29,877 nt of DNA from Saccoglossus kowalevskii (GCF_000003605.2 NW_003129862.1:246268-276144); one strand, 5' to 3'; numbered from the stretch's first letter, positions 1-10,966 are shown. Notes: generated by a model from the letters alone, not told the origin. Translations and numbers: made by a program.

Positions 1-1445
1 CGTACAATAAATCACTTGGAAACGAGAAAATACGGCAGTGGGTTCGAGTCCATTCATATCTATTCAAATGCAGGTTGGTCAAGCGAACCTCAGGGACCCC
101 AAAGTGTTGATAATATCTGACTGTCGTAGTAACCATTGTTTGCCAAACGTGCTCGTACTTAGATTATCAACATTTCGCATTTCGATCCCAAAATTCAAAC
201 CAAATTCGACAGCTGTTTTATGCGTAGTTGTCCTACGTGCAGACGCCATTATGGTGGAATGCATAAACTAATAAGTTTGGAAAAAGTTATACAAAAGATG
301 ACAATATTATTTAGTCTTTTCATTCATGATTTTGTTTTCGTATACAAATTCCGTACATAATTTCAACAGCAAATCTGCAGAGTCCAATGTTATACATACC
401 AAGACGGGTTCTGATGCATACACGACAGGTTAAAAAACAGCCGACTGAATACCGGTGCCCAACAGTCATTTGCATCATTAAAGATTTTGTTCAAGACATT
501 TTAACAGTAATTTGATTGCATACATTTATATTGTGTTTAGTTTTTTCAGATTGTATTTTCAATAGAGCCATAGAAAAGATAAGTGAATATTTACTATGTT
601 AGCCTTCTTAAATAAAGTCATTATTCCAATGTCTCAGTGAGATATGTCACGTCAGTGAGAGAAACCTTCAGACGTCTAAGGTGCTAAAACTGGGTCAACT
701 TTGCAATACATTAGAATAATATTTAAATAGCCTCTTATACTAACACATAAAATGTGAAAAACACAACGTGAAGTGAATAACAATTATAGTCATTCAGAGC
801 GTCGTTACTAAAATATTCTTAGTTTTTAATTTTGCAGCAAATTCTACCTTTGCAGTCTATTGGCAGCAGGTAATGTTGTGTTAATATTACATTGAATGAC
901 GCTATTCTTTTTGTGTTCGTGCTTCTTCCCTTCTAGTACTGTTCATGACAATCTGTGGGAGAATATGCTCGCTGAATTTCCAACAAAATCATGAACTATT
1001 TGTTCAAATTGTGACGTCGTTTAAATTGTCCAATCAGCAATGATTTAACAAACAGCTCACATACAACGCGTGGAGGCGGAGTGCAGTTCTGGAGTGTGTC
1101 TTGTTTGCGACAAGAAACTTTGTGCATAATATGAGGTTGTGACAAAAATACTGCAGTCAACAAGGCAATCGCTGGTAGCGACCGACGAGATCACTTACTG
1201 TCCAAAACAATCCTAGCATTATAATCCCTTTTCTGCATGCATTAGTAATTTTGTGAGAAGTAATAACCTCAAATACCATCAAATGACGTCATGACTCTAA
1301 TTGTGTTTCTGCAAGACTTGCTTAATATATGTCTTGTTTTTACACTAAAAAGATAATAATAATCCCTGAAATAATAGAATTATTGCGAAAAAAATCTGAT
1401 TGGTACGGTGGCTTGTTACGGCCATTGACGATTTTTCTAATTTTT
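1..1445. other. Intergenic stretch, no gene recognised
   Basis: AT-rich sequence with only short open frames of no recognisable family. A perfect match to the tRNA B-box pattern lies at 42-52 but does not fold as a T-arm. No splice-compatible coding exon was found on either strand. Confidence 0.6.
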
Positions 1446-1549
1446 GACATTTTCACTTGTATTTTCCTGCTTTTTCTCGAATTTCCGAAATTTTCTCCAG
1501 AATTGTTCTGCTTTTATTTTGAATTTTCGACATTTTCACCAGTATTTTC
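1446..1549 (+). repeat. Degenerate direct repeat leading into the minisatellite
   Basis: Two copies of a 21-bp motif (GACATTTTCAC..GTATTTTC), at 1446-1466 and 1529-1549, match at 19 of 21 positions. The second copy abuts the 20-bp minisatellite. Its last bases (TTTTCACC) are complementary to the repeat unit start (GGTGAGAA), giving the 12-bp palindrome TCACCGCGGTGA at the junction. Confidence 0.6.
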
Positions 1550-1550
1550 A

Positions 1551-1830
1551 CCGCGGTGAGAATGTTTACATCGCGGTGAGAATATTTAAACCGCGGTGAG
1601 AATATTTAAACCGCGGTGAAAATATTTACACCGCGGTGAGAATATTTAAACCGCGGTGAGAATATTTAAACCGCGGTGAGAATATTTAAACCGCGGTGAG
1701 AAAATTTAAACCGCGGTGAAAATATTTAAACCGCGGTGAAAATATTTACACCGCGGTGAGAATATTTAAACCGCGGTGAAAATATTTACACCGCGATGAA
1801 AATATTTACACCGCGGTGAGAATATTTAAA
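1551..1830 (+). repeat. 20-bp minisatellite, 14 copies, CpG-rich unit
   Basis: Fourteen head-to-tail copies of exactly 20 bp start at 1551 and recur every 20 bp to 1811. The consensus is CCGCGGTGAGAATATTTAAA, with variants at the tenth base (G/A) and the nineteenth (A/C). Each unit carries the palindrome CCGCGG with two CpGs, in otherwise AT-rich DNA; only the copy at 1791 has lost one (CCGCGA). Copies preceded by TTTACA give the 10-bp palindrome CACCGCGGTG. There are no spacers, so it is not a CRISPR array. The period is not a multiple of three and no long reading frame crosses it. Confidence 0.97.
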
Positions 1831-2271
1831 GTGTTTTATGCAGATTTCCTCCAAATCATTTACATTATACAGTTACCAAAACAATATTTTTTCTTCATTT
1901 TTCCCAATCAATCTCCATATACATGGCCCATAATGCATTCGAGCTGTTACACATAACCTTATCTACAATGTCTTCCTAATCCAATTCACGCCATTCTCTT
2001 CTAAACAATAGGGTTTCACCGTGAAGTGCTAAGGTTTTGCTGTGTTCTGCTATTACAATTTTACAGCGAGGTAATAGAGTTTTGACTTGATGAATTGAAC
2101 ATGTTCTGTCAATTGTGGGCCACTTATTGGCATAAGTATTAATTATTCATTTTTAAACAAACTGATTAAATTAAAACAATGAAAAATATTGGATGATATT
2201 ATTTAATTTAATACACATGCATATATAATACAGAACATAGCTTGTAGATCAAGCTATTACACGAATGTTAG

Positions 2272-2277
2272 TTTATT
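2272..2277 (-). terminator. Polyadenylation signal AATAAA of the mosaic lectin gene
   Basis: AATAAA on the minus strand, about 145 nt downstream of the inferred stop codon at 2423-2425 and in the right orientation to end that transcript. The hexamer is common in AT-rich DNA, so confidence rests on position. Confidence 0.55.
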
Positions 2278-2422
2278 ATATGAATGATATTTACGTGAAG
2301 CAAGCATGTATTACTATAATTCGATAAATGCATTTGCGGCGATATACTAGCAATAATGCGATAACATTTATATTTTGTTATCGGTGCATTTGACATCTCA
2401 TATATTGAATTACAACGAGTGA

Positions 2423-3855
2423 TTATGGACACGCTGTGGCGAAACCTGAAATGAGACAGAAATAATGACATTTACTTTTAGAAATGTTGTGTAAATAATT
2501 TACATATAAGGTATAATGCACGTACGATGAGTTTAAACCTTTCTAATGTTGGTTAGTTTTAACATATCCATATACAAATATATACTTACTGTATTCGCAT
2601 ACAAATCCAGCAGCTTCATTACAATTATTATCGTCCCATTTAAATGCTTTCTTTTTCCTGAGAAAATAGGATTAAATGCAATTAATATGACATTCGTTAT
2701 CAACACCTTTTTATATAGTATAATTTCAATGAACGTATTATTGTATGCTGCTTGTCTGATCTTGCCGACGCATCCCTGTTAGCTCAAACTTAAAAACATA
2801 GTTTTACTAGGAAAAAACCTTCCTGCTCTATTCTGTTCTCTACACTATGCTCTATTTCTATGGCAAAAAAATCCCAAAACATTATTCATTTTATGAGTAC
2901 TTCTAAAGCAGCATAATAAATGTGTTCAACGAAATTCAGTTTGATGTATATTCATATCAACTTGAACAACTTGAACAGTCTTATAAATTAAAATATGGGA
3001 ACCAGAACTCAGAATTGGCGAAGTTCACTAAATTAAAGGTAGACATGGATTATTTAAATACATGTTGATAGTAAAGGAAGGAATTGTACTTTGGTGTTGA
3101 GGAAGAAACAATGTAGATGCTTGTGGTGAGAGTTATGAAAGTATGAGTGGTGATGCCAGACTTTGCTAGTGAAAGGGTCAATTAAATATGAAGTTCAAAG
3201 TATCCTCTCACTAAGTGGAAGTGTGTGTAGATATAACCCATAAACGTGGCCAACATGTGTCAATGTCAACAACATTGATAAGTGACCCACAGTTTACAGC
3301 GGGTATGTGACATTACCCTATTCATATCGACGAACACTTTGTACTAACTATGCCACGGTACAGTCACGCATGCGTTGTGGGATACATAAAAACGACCTAA
3401 ACAACTAAACAAGTGCTGCTACCTTTGCGAGCCACTAAAGATTTCGAAACTGCACAGCGCCACCAGTGGCTGTTCCCGGCTCAAGGTTCATCTTGAATTA
3501 ATATGTACTCACCATAACTGCACACAATCTTGACCTAATGGATTTTTGGCTACATTATTGTTTGGCTGTCGTCTCGCCCATCTGGTGAAGTCACCATCAA
3601 CCAGAGCCGTTCCGTCGGTCCAGACAAATGTTCCTTCATTGTCAATATCATTTAAACCAAACCAGAAACCATTAGCGACGCTAAGATCAAATTCATATTC
3701 AGATATATATCTCCTGATTTGTGTATCAACTGATTTTGTGTCTATCTTGGCCAGCATTCCACCTCTGTTTTCGCATGTGTCTTTTGCCGTCAACCAATCT
3801 ACCTTCTCCGTGTTTACCTCAAAATATCGTGGACCAACACAAATCTTGTCTGTAA
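2423..3855 (-). other. Exons 15-17: C-type lectin-like domain and C-terminus
   Basis: Exon 3855-3513 carries CVGPRYFEV, WLTAKDTCENRGGMLAKI, FWFGLNDIDNEGTFVW and DFTRWARRQPNNN, ending at DCVQLW. Exon 2657-2590 supplies the last strand, WDDNNCNEAAGFVCE. Exon 2445-2423 adds SFATACP and the stop. The four canonical CTLD cysteines are present. The sugar-specificity loop reads QPN, not EPN or QPD, and WND is replaced by WDD. Calcium-dependent binding is therefore possible, but mannose or galactose preference cannot be assigned. Confidence 0.93.
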
Positions 3856-6800
3856 CTGTAAATGTACAATAAAAATATAATATGCAAATATTGAGAATAT
3901 GTATATACATACTATTATTATTATTCTACTAACGACACGTATGTATTCACATAAACAACTTGAACAATTCAGTTTACAAATACAATACCTGCTTGTTTGC
4001 CATATGAAATTAACTGGCCAGAGATACAGAATAATTGTGTAGTAAACTCGACATTAATAAAACTAAATTTAAAAATGAGCGTGATTTATAGAAATGTTCA
4101 TCTGACCTATGTTATGTACTGTGATCATAATCGTAATCATGGTGCAATGTGCGTACGTGGTTAATACTTCAACAAATAAAATAAAAGACCCCGCACTTTA
4201 ATTAGTGTGTGTAACATGAGAGCTTGGATATTAGGTAAAAATCTACGTATCGTACTCATGACTACAAACTGCATACACTTACCGTTGCAACAACAAGACT
4301 TTTCGTTGGGCATTTCTTCATGAAGCTAATTGGAAACAATTAAAAAACACAATTATACATGAAACCTGTTTAATATATTATACGGCCATGTTATAATATT
4401 CATCTGATTATTTTGCAGAACGTTATGAAGCATTGATTATTCCATGCATATCTATACGGTTTGATAATATAAAATACCCTGTAAAGCGTGTTCAAATAGT
4501 AGCAACCACACTCAGATTCTTCGATGCATACGCCACCTTCATCCAAGACAAATCCGGCTGCACAAAAACACCCCTCAATACACTGTTCAGTACATGAACC
4601 TAACGGATGGGGATCTAAGCATGTCGCTGGGCAAAGTGGACCACAGGGAGTATAGCTCATACCATCTATTGGACAGTCGATTTCTACACAAAAACAAAAA
4701 TAGTCTATCACATCTGACTTAAACTTATACGTGGTGATTTCATTCAATTTACTGAATACGATATTATTAATAATTAATTAATTGACTATATAATCCATAC
4801 CGCATTGGGTGCCTGATCGCCAGTCTCCGATGTCTACGCCTTCGAGGATACACAATTTCACATAGTCGGCAATTATAGCACATCCCTCGGTTGTATCAGG
4901 TAGGGAGAAACCGATGTCCATCTCGCAGGATACTTGGTGATTAGTTTTGTCAACAACTGTGTGACACTGAGGAATATTTCCTGTTCGTAGTGTATAATAG
5001 AATGAAAAAATGTCAAGGGTCGCGTTTAAATAACTTACTCAGTATAATAGACATTTACTACACAAGGCCAGATGATATTTTGTCGTGTAAAAAGCTAGTG
5101 TCGTCTCTTTCTATAAAATCTATAATAGTGATTTTTTGATTACCGCACTACAGGACACTGGCACGAAAGTCCGTAATGTTGATAACAATTATTACTTGGT
5201 TGAGATGATATCAAAATGATACTTATAAATAAATATGAACGTATTAAGTAATCGCATATACGTAGTTGTCGTGTCGTGTACTAATATTAAGGTATGTACA
5301 TGTTCATATATTTAGACGTGTTTGTAGAAATGGTGTACAAATATATCCTATAATTCTTGAAATAATGACAATTCAAGCCAAAGATTGGACTCGACTTGGC
5401 GGACCAAAACACCTTTTTATCCTAGCAACCTGCAAGTATTTTCTCTGTTTTGATCATTAGTCTGTGTGTACTCTAATACACTCATCAATACAAAGCTTTG
5501 AACATTATCTATTTTCGTGATCACTCGCGTCTTCTTGCCAGTGCTGGTAATGGATTTCTTGACACCAGCTTTGAAATGTTTTGTGAATACTATTTTCATT
5601 TCAGCCACAATTTCTACAAACCAAACTGTTTTTACTTTGTATACATAACAAAGTTTATATCTTTCTTAATGCACTGGAATTTAAATGTGTAACACTGAAA
5701 TACATAAGGGTTCTGGTTTATATACAAAAATGAAAAATGTCACCTCGAACAGTTGATTTGCATTTCAAAACATATTTACAAAATTTGTGAAGAATAGTTC
5801 AATGCTTTTTCGTTTAACAAATTTCGGTTTGTTTGCAATTTTTGAGACAATTTAGCCTTCACAAATAGTCGTAATTAAGGCGCTACAGTCGCCGCGCAGA
5901 CCGTGTTCGCAATTTGTGTAAACAAACTTGGTATTTTACACGCGTTGTATACGTCGCTATGAGTCGAATATCGAACAAGACGCGATACAGAGACTGTAGT
6001 GCTTTACAACTTTTGATTGGAAATTCAAACCCAGAGTTTGACAAAAGAATACTCAAGGAGTTTTGATTATGTTGGTACAAACATAACGTTTATGGTATAC
6101 CTGTGTTAAATAACTCGTTGCAAAGGTCGACAGCCTCGTCGTTTGTCTGACGTGGCATCACTTCGTCCACTGATCTCAGAGCCGGGTTACAATCTGGGTT
6201 AGGTGCTATCCAGCTGTCTCCAAAGGCAACAACATTAGGTGCCTGTTGTGTTTAAAAATAGAATCTGATTTAGGGAGTTCACATATACAGAACAAATTCG
6301 TTCGTTCTGAGCATGTTTGCACCAAAACATAAAATAATGGCGTGATTTGCTGCAACTAAAAAAAAGTGTCCCCGGTAGTAAGACAACTATTTGGAAACGC
6401 TACCACTACAAATCACGATATAGTTTAAGTCCATTTTTGTCAGACTTGCGCTTGTTGTTGGCAAACATGGAAACAAATGAAATTACTGTGCGCCGTCATA
6501 CACTGTTTTGTTCTAGTTGACTCTGACGTAAGACAAAAAGGTATGAGCAGAGCTGTGACAACCTTTGGTAATTAACATTGTCGATTTTTACGCACAAAAT
6601 TTCTATATTTTCCCACTATATTTCGTAAAAACCACTATTCGTTCCGACTACTCTAACAAAACAGTTGGTTTGATGAAACACGTCACCAGTCAGACACGAG
6701 GTCGTTAACCGCAAATATAATATTTGTTAAATCGTGCATAATTATTATTGTTACATTTACAGCGCGAATTTCTGACTGATGTACAACATCTTTTATAAAA

Positions 6801-9800
6801 TATCGAAGTTTATCAAACGTTAATGTCGATCACATCGTGGAGGTAATATACGGAAAAAAATACATTATAAACACTTTTGCCATAACAGCATGGGTGAAAA
6901 AAGGGAATGTTTCGTCTAGGCTTTTTAATTACCCGAGCTTGTGTAGAATTATGCCGGCACTAATCATTCAGCTCACCTGCTATTTTGCGTTCAGGAATAT
7001 GGAAAGAATAACGTGAATACAATCCTTACCTGGGTTCCATCAGGCTTCATAAAGTCATCGTTGATATTGCCATTGAAGTTACCACAGAGACCGCATAGTT
7101 TACTTTTAAGGGCATTAGACGCGTCCACCTGAAGGCTGTATTGTCCGTCGAAATATACAGTGATACCATAGCCAGTTCTCACAACCTATAACATTGAAAA
7201 GTATAAATCGATTTATATAATGATAAACAACATTGCTGAACAAACTCGATGGATTTTAAGATTAATCTTACCAAATAAATTCCTGCTATCGTTACGCTAA
7301 TGGTAGGAGAAGGATCGACAGGTGCCGCTGTGATGGTGCCGTCAATCGCCAATTGTTTCCCTTGCTTCATCAGTATATCCTGTAGACAATTACAAACTTT
7401 GCAATTAATACATCTGCGCTCAACTAGTTTCGTATATGACGGATTCTTTTTATCAATAACATTCTATTTACCATATTTGGCATTAATTTATTGCCATGCA
7501 ATATCAGACGGCAGGGGATATTGCATTGCGACTGTACAACATTTTGACATTCAGTTCGATAGCGATAAAATAATAAAACTTTATTGGTGTCGAAAAGTTA
7601 ATGACGTAAAAGTGAAAGCATGAAAACTCAATTAAAGCATTGTTTATAATGGAATGCTGCAATGGTAAAACCAACCGACGCACCAGACAGTGTTTGGGCT
7701 TCAAATATTCCATAATTGGGGATATCACTGCGAGTAATACACTGAACACATACTGAATATAAGCTTCATGGTATGCTGACCGGTTACATAATAACAATAT
7801 TTGTGGACACAGTCACTTTAATGTAGTCATCTCTCTTATGCCAATAATAATTAAAAACACGTACTATGCCATCAACCATCACATGGACTTCCTTGGTCGT
7901 AGTTACGGTGCTCCCAACCCACGGCCAATCACGATTTTTCACAATAATTTCAAGTGGCATAGATTCAAATGGACATTTGCTAGACAACATTATGTATTCA
8001 CACTTTCCTTGGTAGTGGTAGTATTTGTTGTCAAAACTTGTGTAATGCGGGTCACCGACTGCCGAGCATCTGTCTTTACCTGTGGTGCAGAGCATATGAT
8101 TGGTTAATCAGTAGATTTGTCTCCACAAAACACACTACAATTCAAATCCAAAACTTAGCAATAATATTAAAAACGACATTGTGTATATTAATGATGCTAA
8201 CTACGAGATCTGTGAAATAGTAGGTGAAAGCAAAATAAATAATACCTGAACAGTCATCCATAAAATCATCACAGCAGTCTCCAAAATCAACACACGCCGT
8301 GTCACACCAACAATCTCGCTCTATGATCTTTTCTCCACAGTGATCTTTACAGAAATCTAGAATTTGTTAAAAACGGAAAAGGTTTAGTAGAATTGATTCT
8401 AATTAATTAATTACTTAATTGATGTTATTATAATATAAACACTATTCGCCCAAATGACACAAAGACTTACTTTTTGTACAACAGATCGCAACGGGTTGAG
8501 TTGTTGTACCTCCTACCTCGTGACAAAAATGTGCCGTGGTGCAAACTCCTTTAGGTATTGGTGTCCGTACACGGGGAATCTCACAAAAGCCAGCGTAGTC
8601 AGAACCATCTGGACACACCCATGCTATACACGTAACAAAAACAATTAGTTGTAATTGCGAGATATAAAATTTGCATATGTGTAGAATAATTTAATCGACT
8701 ACAAAGCACATAGATAATCCCACGATTAACTGCTACAACCCCTAACAGCGCACAAAGTGGCACAATTATATATCTTTGTTAATTCTCGGCAACATGAAAA
8801 TATATAGAAAATGTAATGCAGTATTGCTCAGTGACTAAGGTGACAAGGATTCATAAAAGAACATTTGAAGATGTTGTTTTATATGTTTTGGCATCACATT
8901 ATATCACTTTACCATCTTCTCTTTATATGCAAGGCTTTTGGGTTTGCAATGCATCATGTCATATCATATCGTTTGGCAAATCAAAGATTTGAGAGAATAT
9001 TTCTGTAAAACAAAACACTCTTAATATGTAAAAAAAAACTTTGTTTAGCAAATAGAAAGGCAAAGGCAAGTAATGCTGCCATACTAGATGTCAATGTATC
9101 TGTTGTATTCAGAAATTTGTCTACAGAGTGTATGTGTATTATAATACTAATCAAATATTTGTATGTATTTACGATTAATCTTATAAACATCAAATGCACT
9201 CGAAGTCCCCTTTCCATATCGACATGAACCCCCTGGGCCGCCCGCTTCATAGTCTGCTTGTGATGATGCTGCATAGCATTCCCCATTGTCTTTCAGCGCA
9301 AAATAGTCTTTTCCTACAGAATATGCCGCCCTCGCACATCCCTAAAAACAGAGTAAAATAAATGTATTTGTAAATACCCAGAAGCACAAACAAAATAAAT
9401 TCGGACATATTTATTCATGGGTTTCGTGTAAACGTTTTTCAACTTTAGTTGCACGCCCCTGCTCAATGTCTTAATAGACTGAGCTAATTAACGTAGTCAT
9501 AGAACGGGTAAAATATCCAGAATACACGGCCGTACTTACTCTAGCTGGATCGTTGGCATCCACGTAAGCGTTACCAGTATTCTCCAATGTAACAACTGAC
9601 CCTGAGGTTTTCCAGCATCCCATGTAATCATAATCTACACAATATCAAACAAATGTACGACTTATTACGTTATAGGATACATACGATATGATGACGGATT
9701 TACCAGAATAACGGGCTCTGTGTAAAATGCATTAAGTTGTCACTGCATAAGAGTAGATGCCACGTCACCAGGCTCTGCGTCACAGGGAACCGCGTGGAAT

Positions 9801-10349
9801 CATAATACATCGGATTTACTGCGGGCATAACGAGCATACTTAACTCATTTGAGAAAATTAATATTTAATATGATGGGTAGATTCCCCAGGAGAAAAATTG
9901 ACATTGTCGTTTGATAATGAACTTGCATTATAGATTGGTAGAAACGTTCATCGTAGCATGTTTTCTTATAATTTACCTATTTCCAATGGGCAATCGACAT
10001 TCATACAATTTCTTTCTTTGGTGTCACTTCCATCGCAAGGTTCCACGTCACAGGTCCTTGTTTTAGTCTGTTTCCCTGTACCACAAGTCACTGGACAATC
10101 GCCCCAATTTGCACTCCATGCTGACCATGTCCCAGCATCTACGTTGACTATGGAGCAATACATATTATGTATTATTATGAATAACTGTCTTACTCATTTA
10201 ATACCAATATCGCAATTTTTAATCAAATCATTGATTACGATATATCTGTGTGACTTTTTGTTTTGGTGTAACAATATTTGTAATATACATATACATATAA
10301 TATACATACCCAGAAAGGCGCATGCGCATAACACTTGAAGAATCACCAT
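2423..10349 (-). CDS. Secreted mosaic protein: TSP1, WSC-like, SMB, VWD-C8-TIL and C-type lectin domains
   Basis: Complete split gene, spliced by eye. Coding exons in transcript order: 10349-10310, 10147-9977, 9634-9540, 9341-9173, 8623-8471, 8356-8246, 8079-7796, 7379-7272, 7185-7030, 6242-6101, 4980-4801, 4683-4478, 4325-4283, 3855-3513, 2657-2590, 2445-2423. The sum is 2292 nt, 763 residues plus TAA, with every junction in frame. The start ATG lies 2 nt after an acceptor and begins a signal peptide (residues 1-18, likely cut after VDA). Then come TSP1 (19-70), WSC-like (71-158), an unnamed Cys-rich module (159-209), somatomedin B (210-246), VWD (247-432), C8 (about 445-536), TIL (538-600) and C-type lectin (620-757). 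There is no membrane segment after the signal peptide, so it is probably secreted. All donors are GT; the one at 7795 (GTTATT) is weak and is the least certain junction. The domains are established families; a role in adhesion, mucus or immunity is inference. Related architectures include SCO-spondin, zonadhesin and tectorin-like proteins. Confidence 0.87.
4283..4683 (-). other. Exons 13-14: TIL domain and Cys-rich linker
   Basis: Exon 4683-4478 begins DCPIDGMSYTPCGPLCPATC and continues with SC, QC, GCFC, VC and ECGC, about ten cysteines, as expected for a trypsin-inhibitor-like domain. Exon 4325-4283 adds 14 residues ending SCCCN. The junction is phase 0; the outer junctions are phase 1. In D assemblies TIL is usually structural rather than inhibitory. 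Confidence 0.88.
4801..4980 (-). other. Exon 12: C8 domain
   Basis: Follows the end of exon 11 (SVDEVMPRQTNDEAVDLC). It has CHTVVD, SCEMDIGFSLPD, GCAIIADYVKLC and DWRSGTQC, the usual C8 order of cysteines with the closing WR..C. VWD, C8 and TIL in this order form the D assembly of gel-forming mucins, VWF, zonadhesin and tectorins. Confidence 0.9.
6101..8079 (-). other. Exons 8-11: von Willebrand factor D domain
   Basis: The VWD opening CSAVGDPHYTSFDNKYYHYQ is at the start of exon 8079-7796. The strand GYGITVYFDGQYSLQVD and the signature CGLCGNFNG..NDDF..PDG lie in exon 7185-7030, and the closing FGDSW in exon 6242-6101. The three internal introns are all phase 0, and CGLC is intact. The donor at 7795/7794 (GTTATT) was chosen because phase 0 is needed to join the next exon; alternatives in that phase start GTGTCC or GTGACT. 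Confidence 0.9.
8246..8356 (-). other. Exon 7: somatomedin B domain
   Basis: 36-codon, phase 1-1 exon with the eight-cysteine SMB signature: C-x3-C, then DCWC, AC, the diagnostic GDCCDDF, and a final DDC. In vitronectin-type proteins SMB domains mediate protein-protein contacts; no partner can be read here. Confidence 0.95.
8471..8623 (-). other. Exon 6: unassigned cysteine-rich module
   Basis: 50-codon, phase 1-1 exon with six cysteines (VCPDG, FCEIP, VCTT, FCHE, ICC). It is framed by good splice sites (CTATAG acceptor, GTAAGT donor), so it is a real module. I do not recognise a named domain. The spacing C-x9-C-x13-C-x5-C-x13-CC is unlike SMB, EGF or TIL. Confidence 0.8.
9173..9634 (-). other. 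Exons 4-5: WSC-like cysteine module
   Basis: Exons 9634-9540 and 9341-9173, joined in phase 0 and bounded by phase 1. The product has DYMGCWKTSG, then GCARAAYSVGKDYFALKDNG, ECYAAS, SCRYGKG and a closing FDVYKI. The pattern GC(Y/W)..., C..A...Y..F.l..g.eC...C.G....n.vY.i occurs in many secreted invertebrate proteins. It resembles the WSC/carbohydrate-binding class; the exact family name is uncertain. Confidence 0.7.
9977..10147 (-). other. Exon 3: thrombospondin type 1 repeat
   Basis: 57-codon, phase 1-1 exon. The tryptophan motif WSAW is followed by six cysteines in TSP1 spacing (DCPVTCG, RTC, PC, NC, DCP), with one TRT ladder strand. The acceptor is TAG at 10150-10148 and the donor GTAAAT. 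One exon holds one complete module. Confidence 0.93.
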
Positions 10350-10351
10350 GA
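10310..10351 (-). other. Exon 2: start codon and signal peptide
   Basis: After the acceptor AAACAG the exon reads TC then ATG, and encodes MVILQVLCACAFL before the donor GTATGT (phase 1). The signal peptide finishes on the next exon with VNVDA. The hydrophobic core and the small residues before the predicted cut fit a secretory signal. Confidence 0.85.
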
Positions 10352-10708
10352 CTGTTTATGAACAATTGAAGACAATGTTATTCATGTAAACCAGAAACGC
10401 TTGCAAGTCCTTATATTAGGCAAAACAGAAGGATTTGATCAAGCATCTAGTCATTATAATGACTATTAATAATAAACAGTGTAAATACTTTCATATGGTG
10501 TGTTTCATATTTTGTGTGAATCGAATAATTGATTAAGCTGCATGGGAAAGCGGATGCAGTGGTTGTCGTATTTACAACAACAACAAAATCGAAAATACTG
10601 GTGTTGTAGTAAACGGTTTTCGAAAATATCTCGTGATATTTTGTAAACTGCTAACGTAATACCTTGTCAAGTAATATTATAAGCATAGGATTCTAGAAGG
10701 TACTCCCA

Positions 10709-10785
10709 AACACAACACAACACCACAATACAGTACAATGCAACGCAACGCAACGCAACGCAACACAGCACAACACACTACAACC
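10709..10785 (+). repeat. Pentanucleotide-type microsatellite, (CAACG)n core
   Basis: Repeated CAACG units at 10741-10765 sit within a longer imperfect run of ACA/CAACA units. The tract lies inside the proposed 5' UTR intron of the lectin gene. Confidence 0.85.
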
Positions 10786-10921
10786 CAGCGTAGTATTATC
10801 TCAAAATAGTGCTTTGAATTACCATCAATGAAATAGCTATGCAGTATCACATACTTCTAATACAATAAAATAAACAATATACAAACACATAACTGTATAT
10901 TAACAAACTTGAGTCACGTAC

Positions 10922-10945
10922 CTGACTATAACCAGTGTTGTACTT
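10922..10945 (-). other. Probable 5' UTR exon of the mosaic lectin gene
   Basis: A strong donor, GTCAG|GTACGTGA, ends a possible noncoding first exon at 10922. It lies about 25-50 nt downstream of the TATA box. The acceptor AAACAG just before the start ATG (10353-10352) would complete a roughly 570-nt UTR intron. The transcription start itself is inferred. Confidence 0.55.
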
Positions 10946-10966
10946 ATAGATAGGCACATTCAGATT

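Noticed and set aside
42-52. Perfect tRNA B-box match (GGTTCGAGTCC)
   Set aside because: The flanks pair in only two of five T-stem positions, plus one wobble, and the 5' half of a tRNA would lie outside the window. Possibly a chance match or an eroded SINE.
1551-1830. Possible CRISPR array
   Set aside because: Units are directly adjacent with no spacers and the context is eukaryotic; it is a minisatellite.
7504-7797. 97-codon minus frame between VWD exons
   Set aside because: Intronic, without domain similarity, and it cannot be spliced in frame with its neighbours.
8981-9286. 101-codon minus frame beginning MGNAMQHHHKQ
   Set aside because: Wrong frame over the second WSC-like exon plus intron; the other frame gives the conserved cysteine module.
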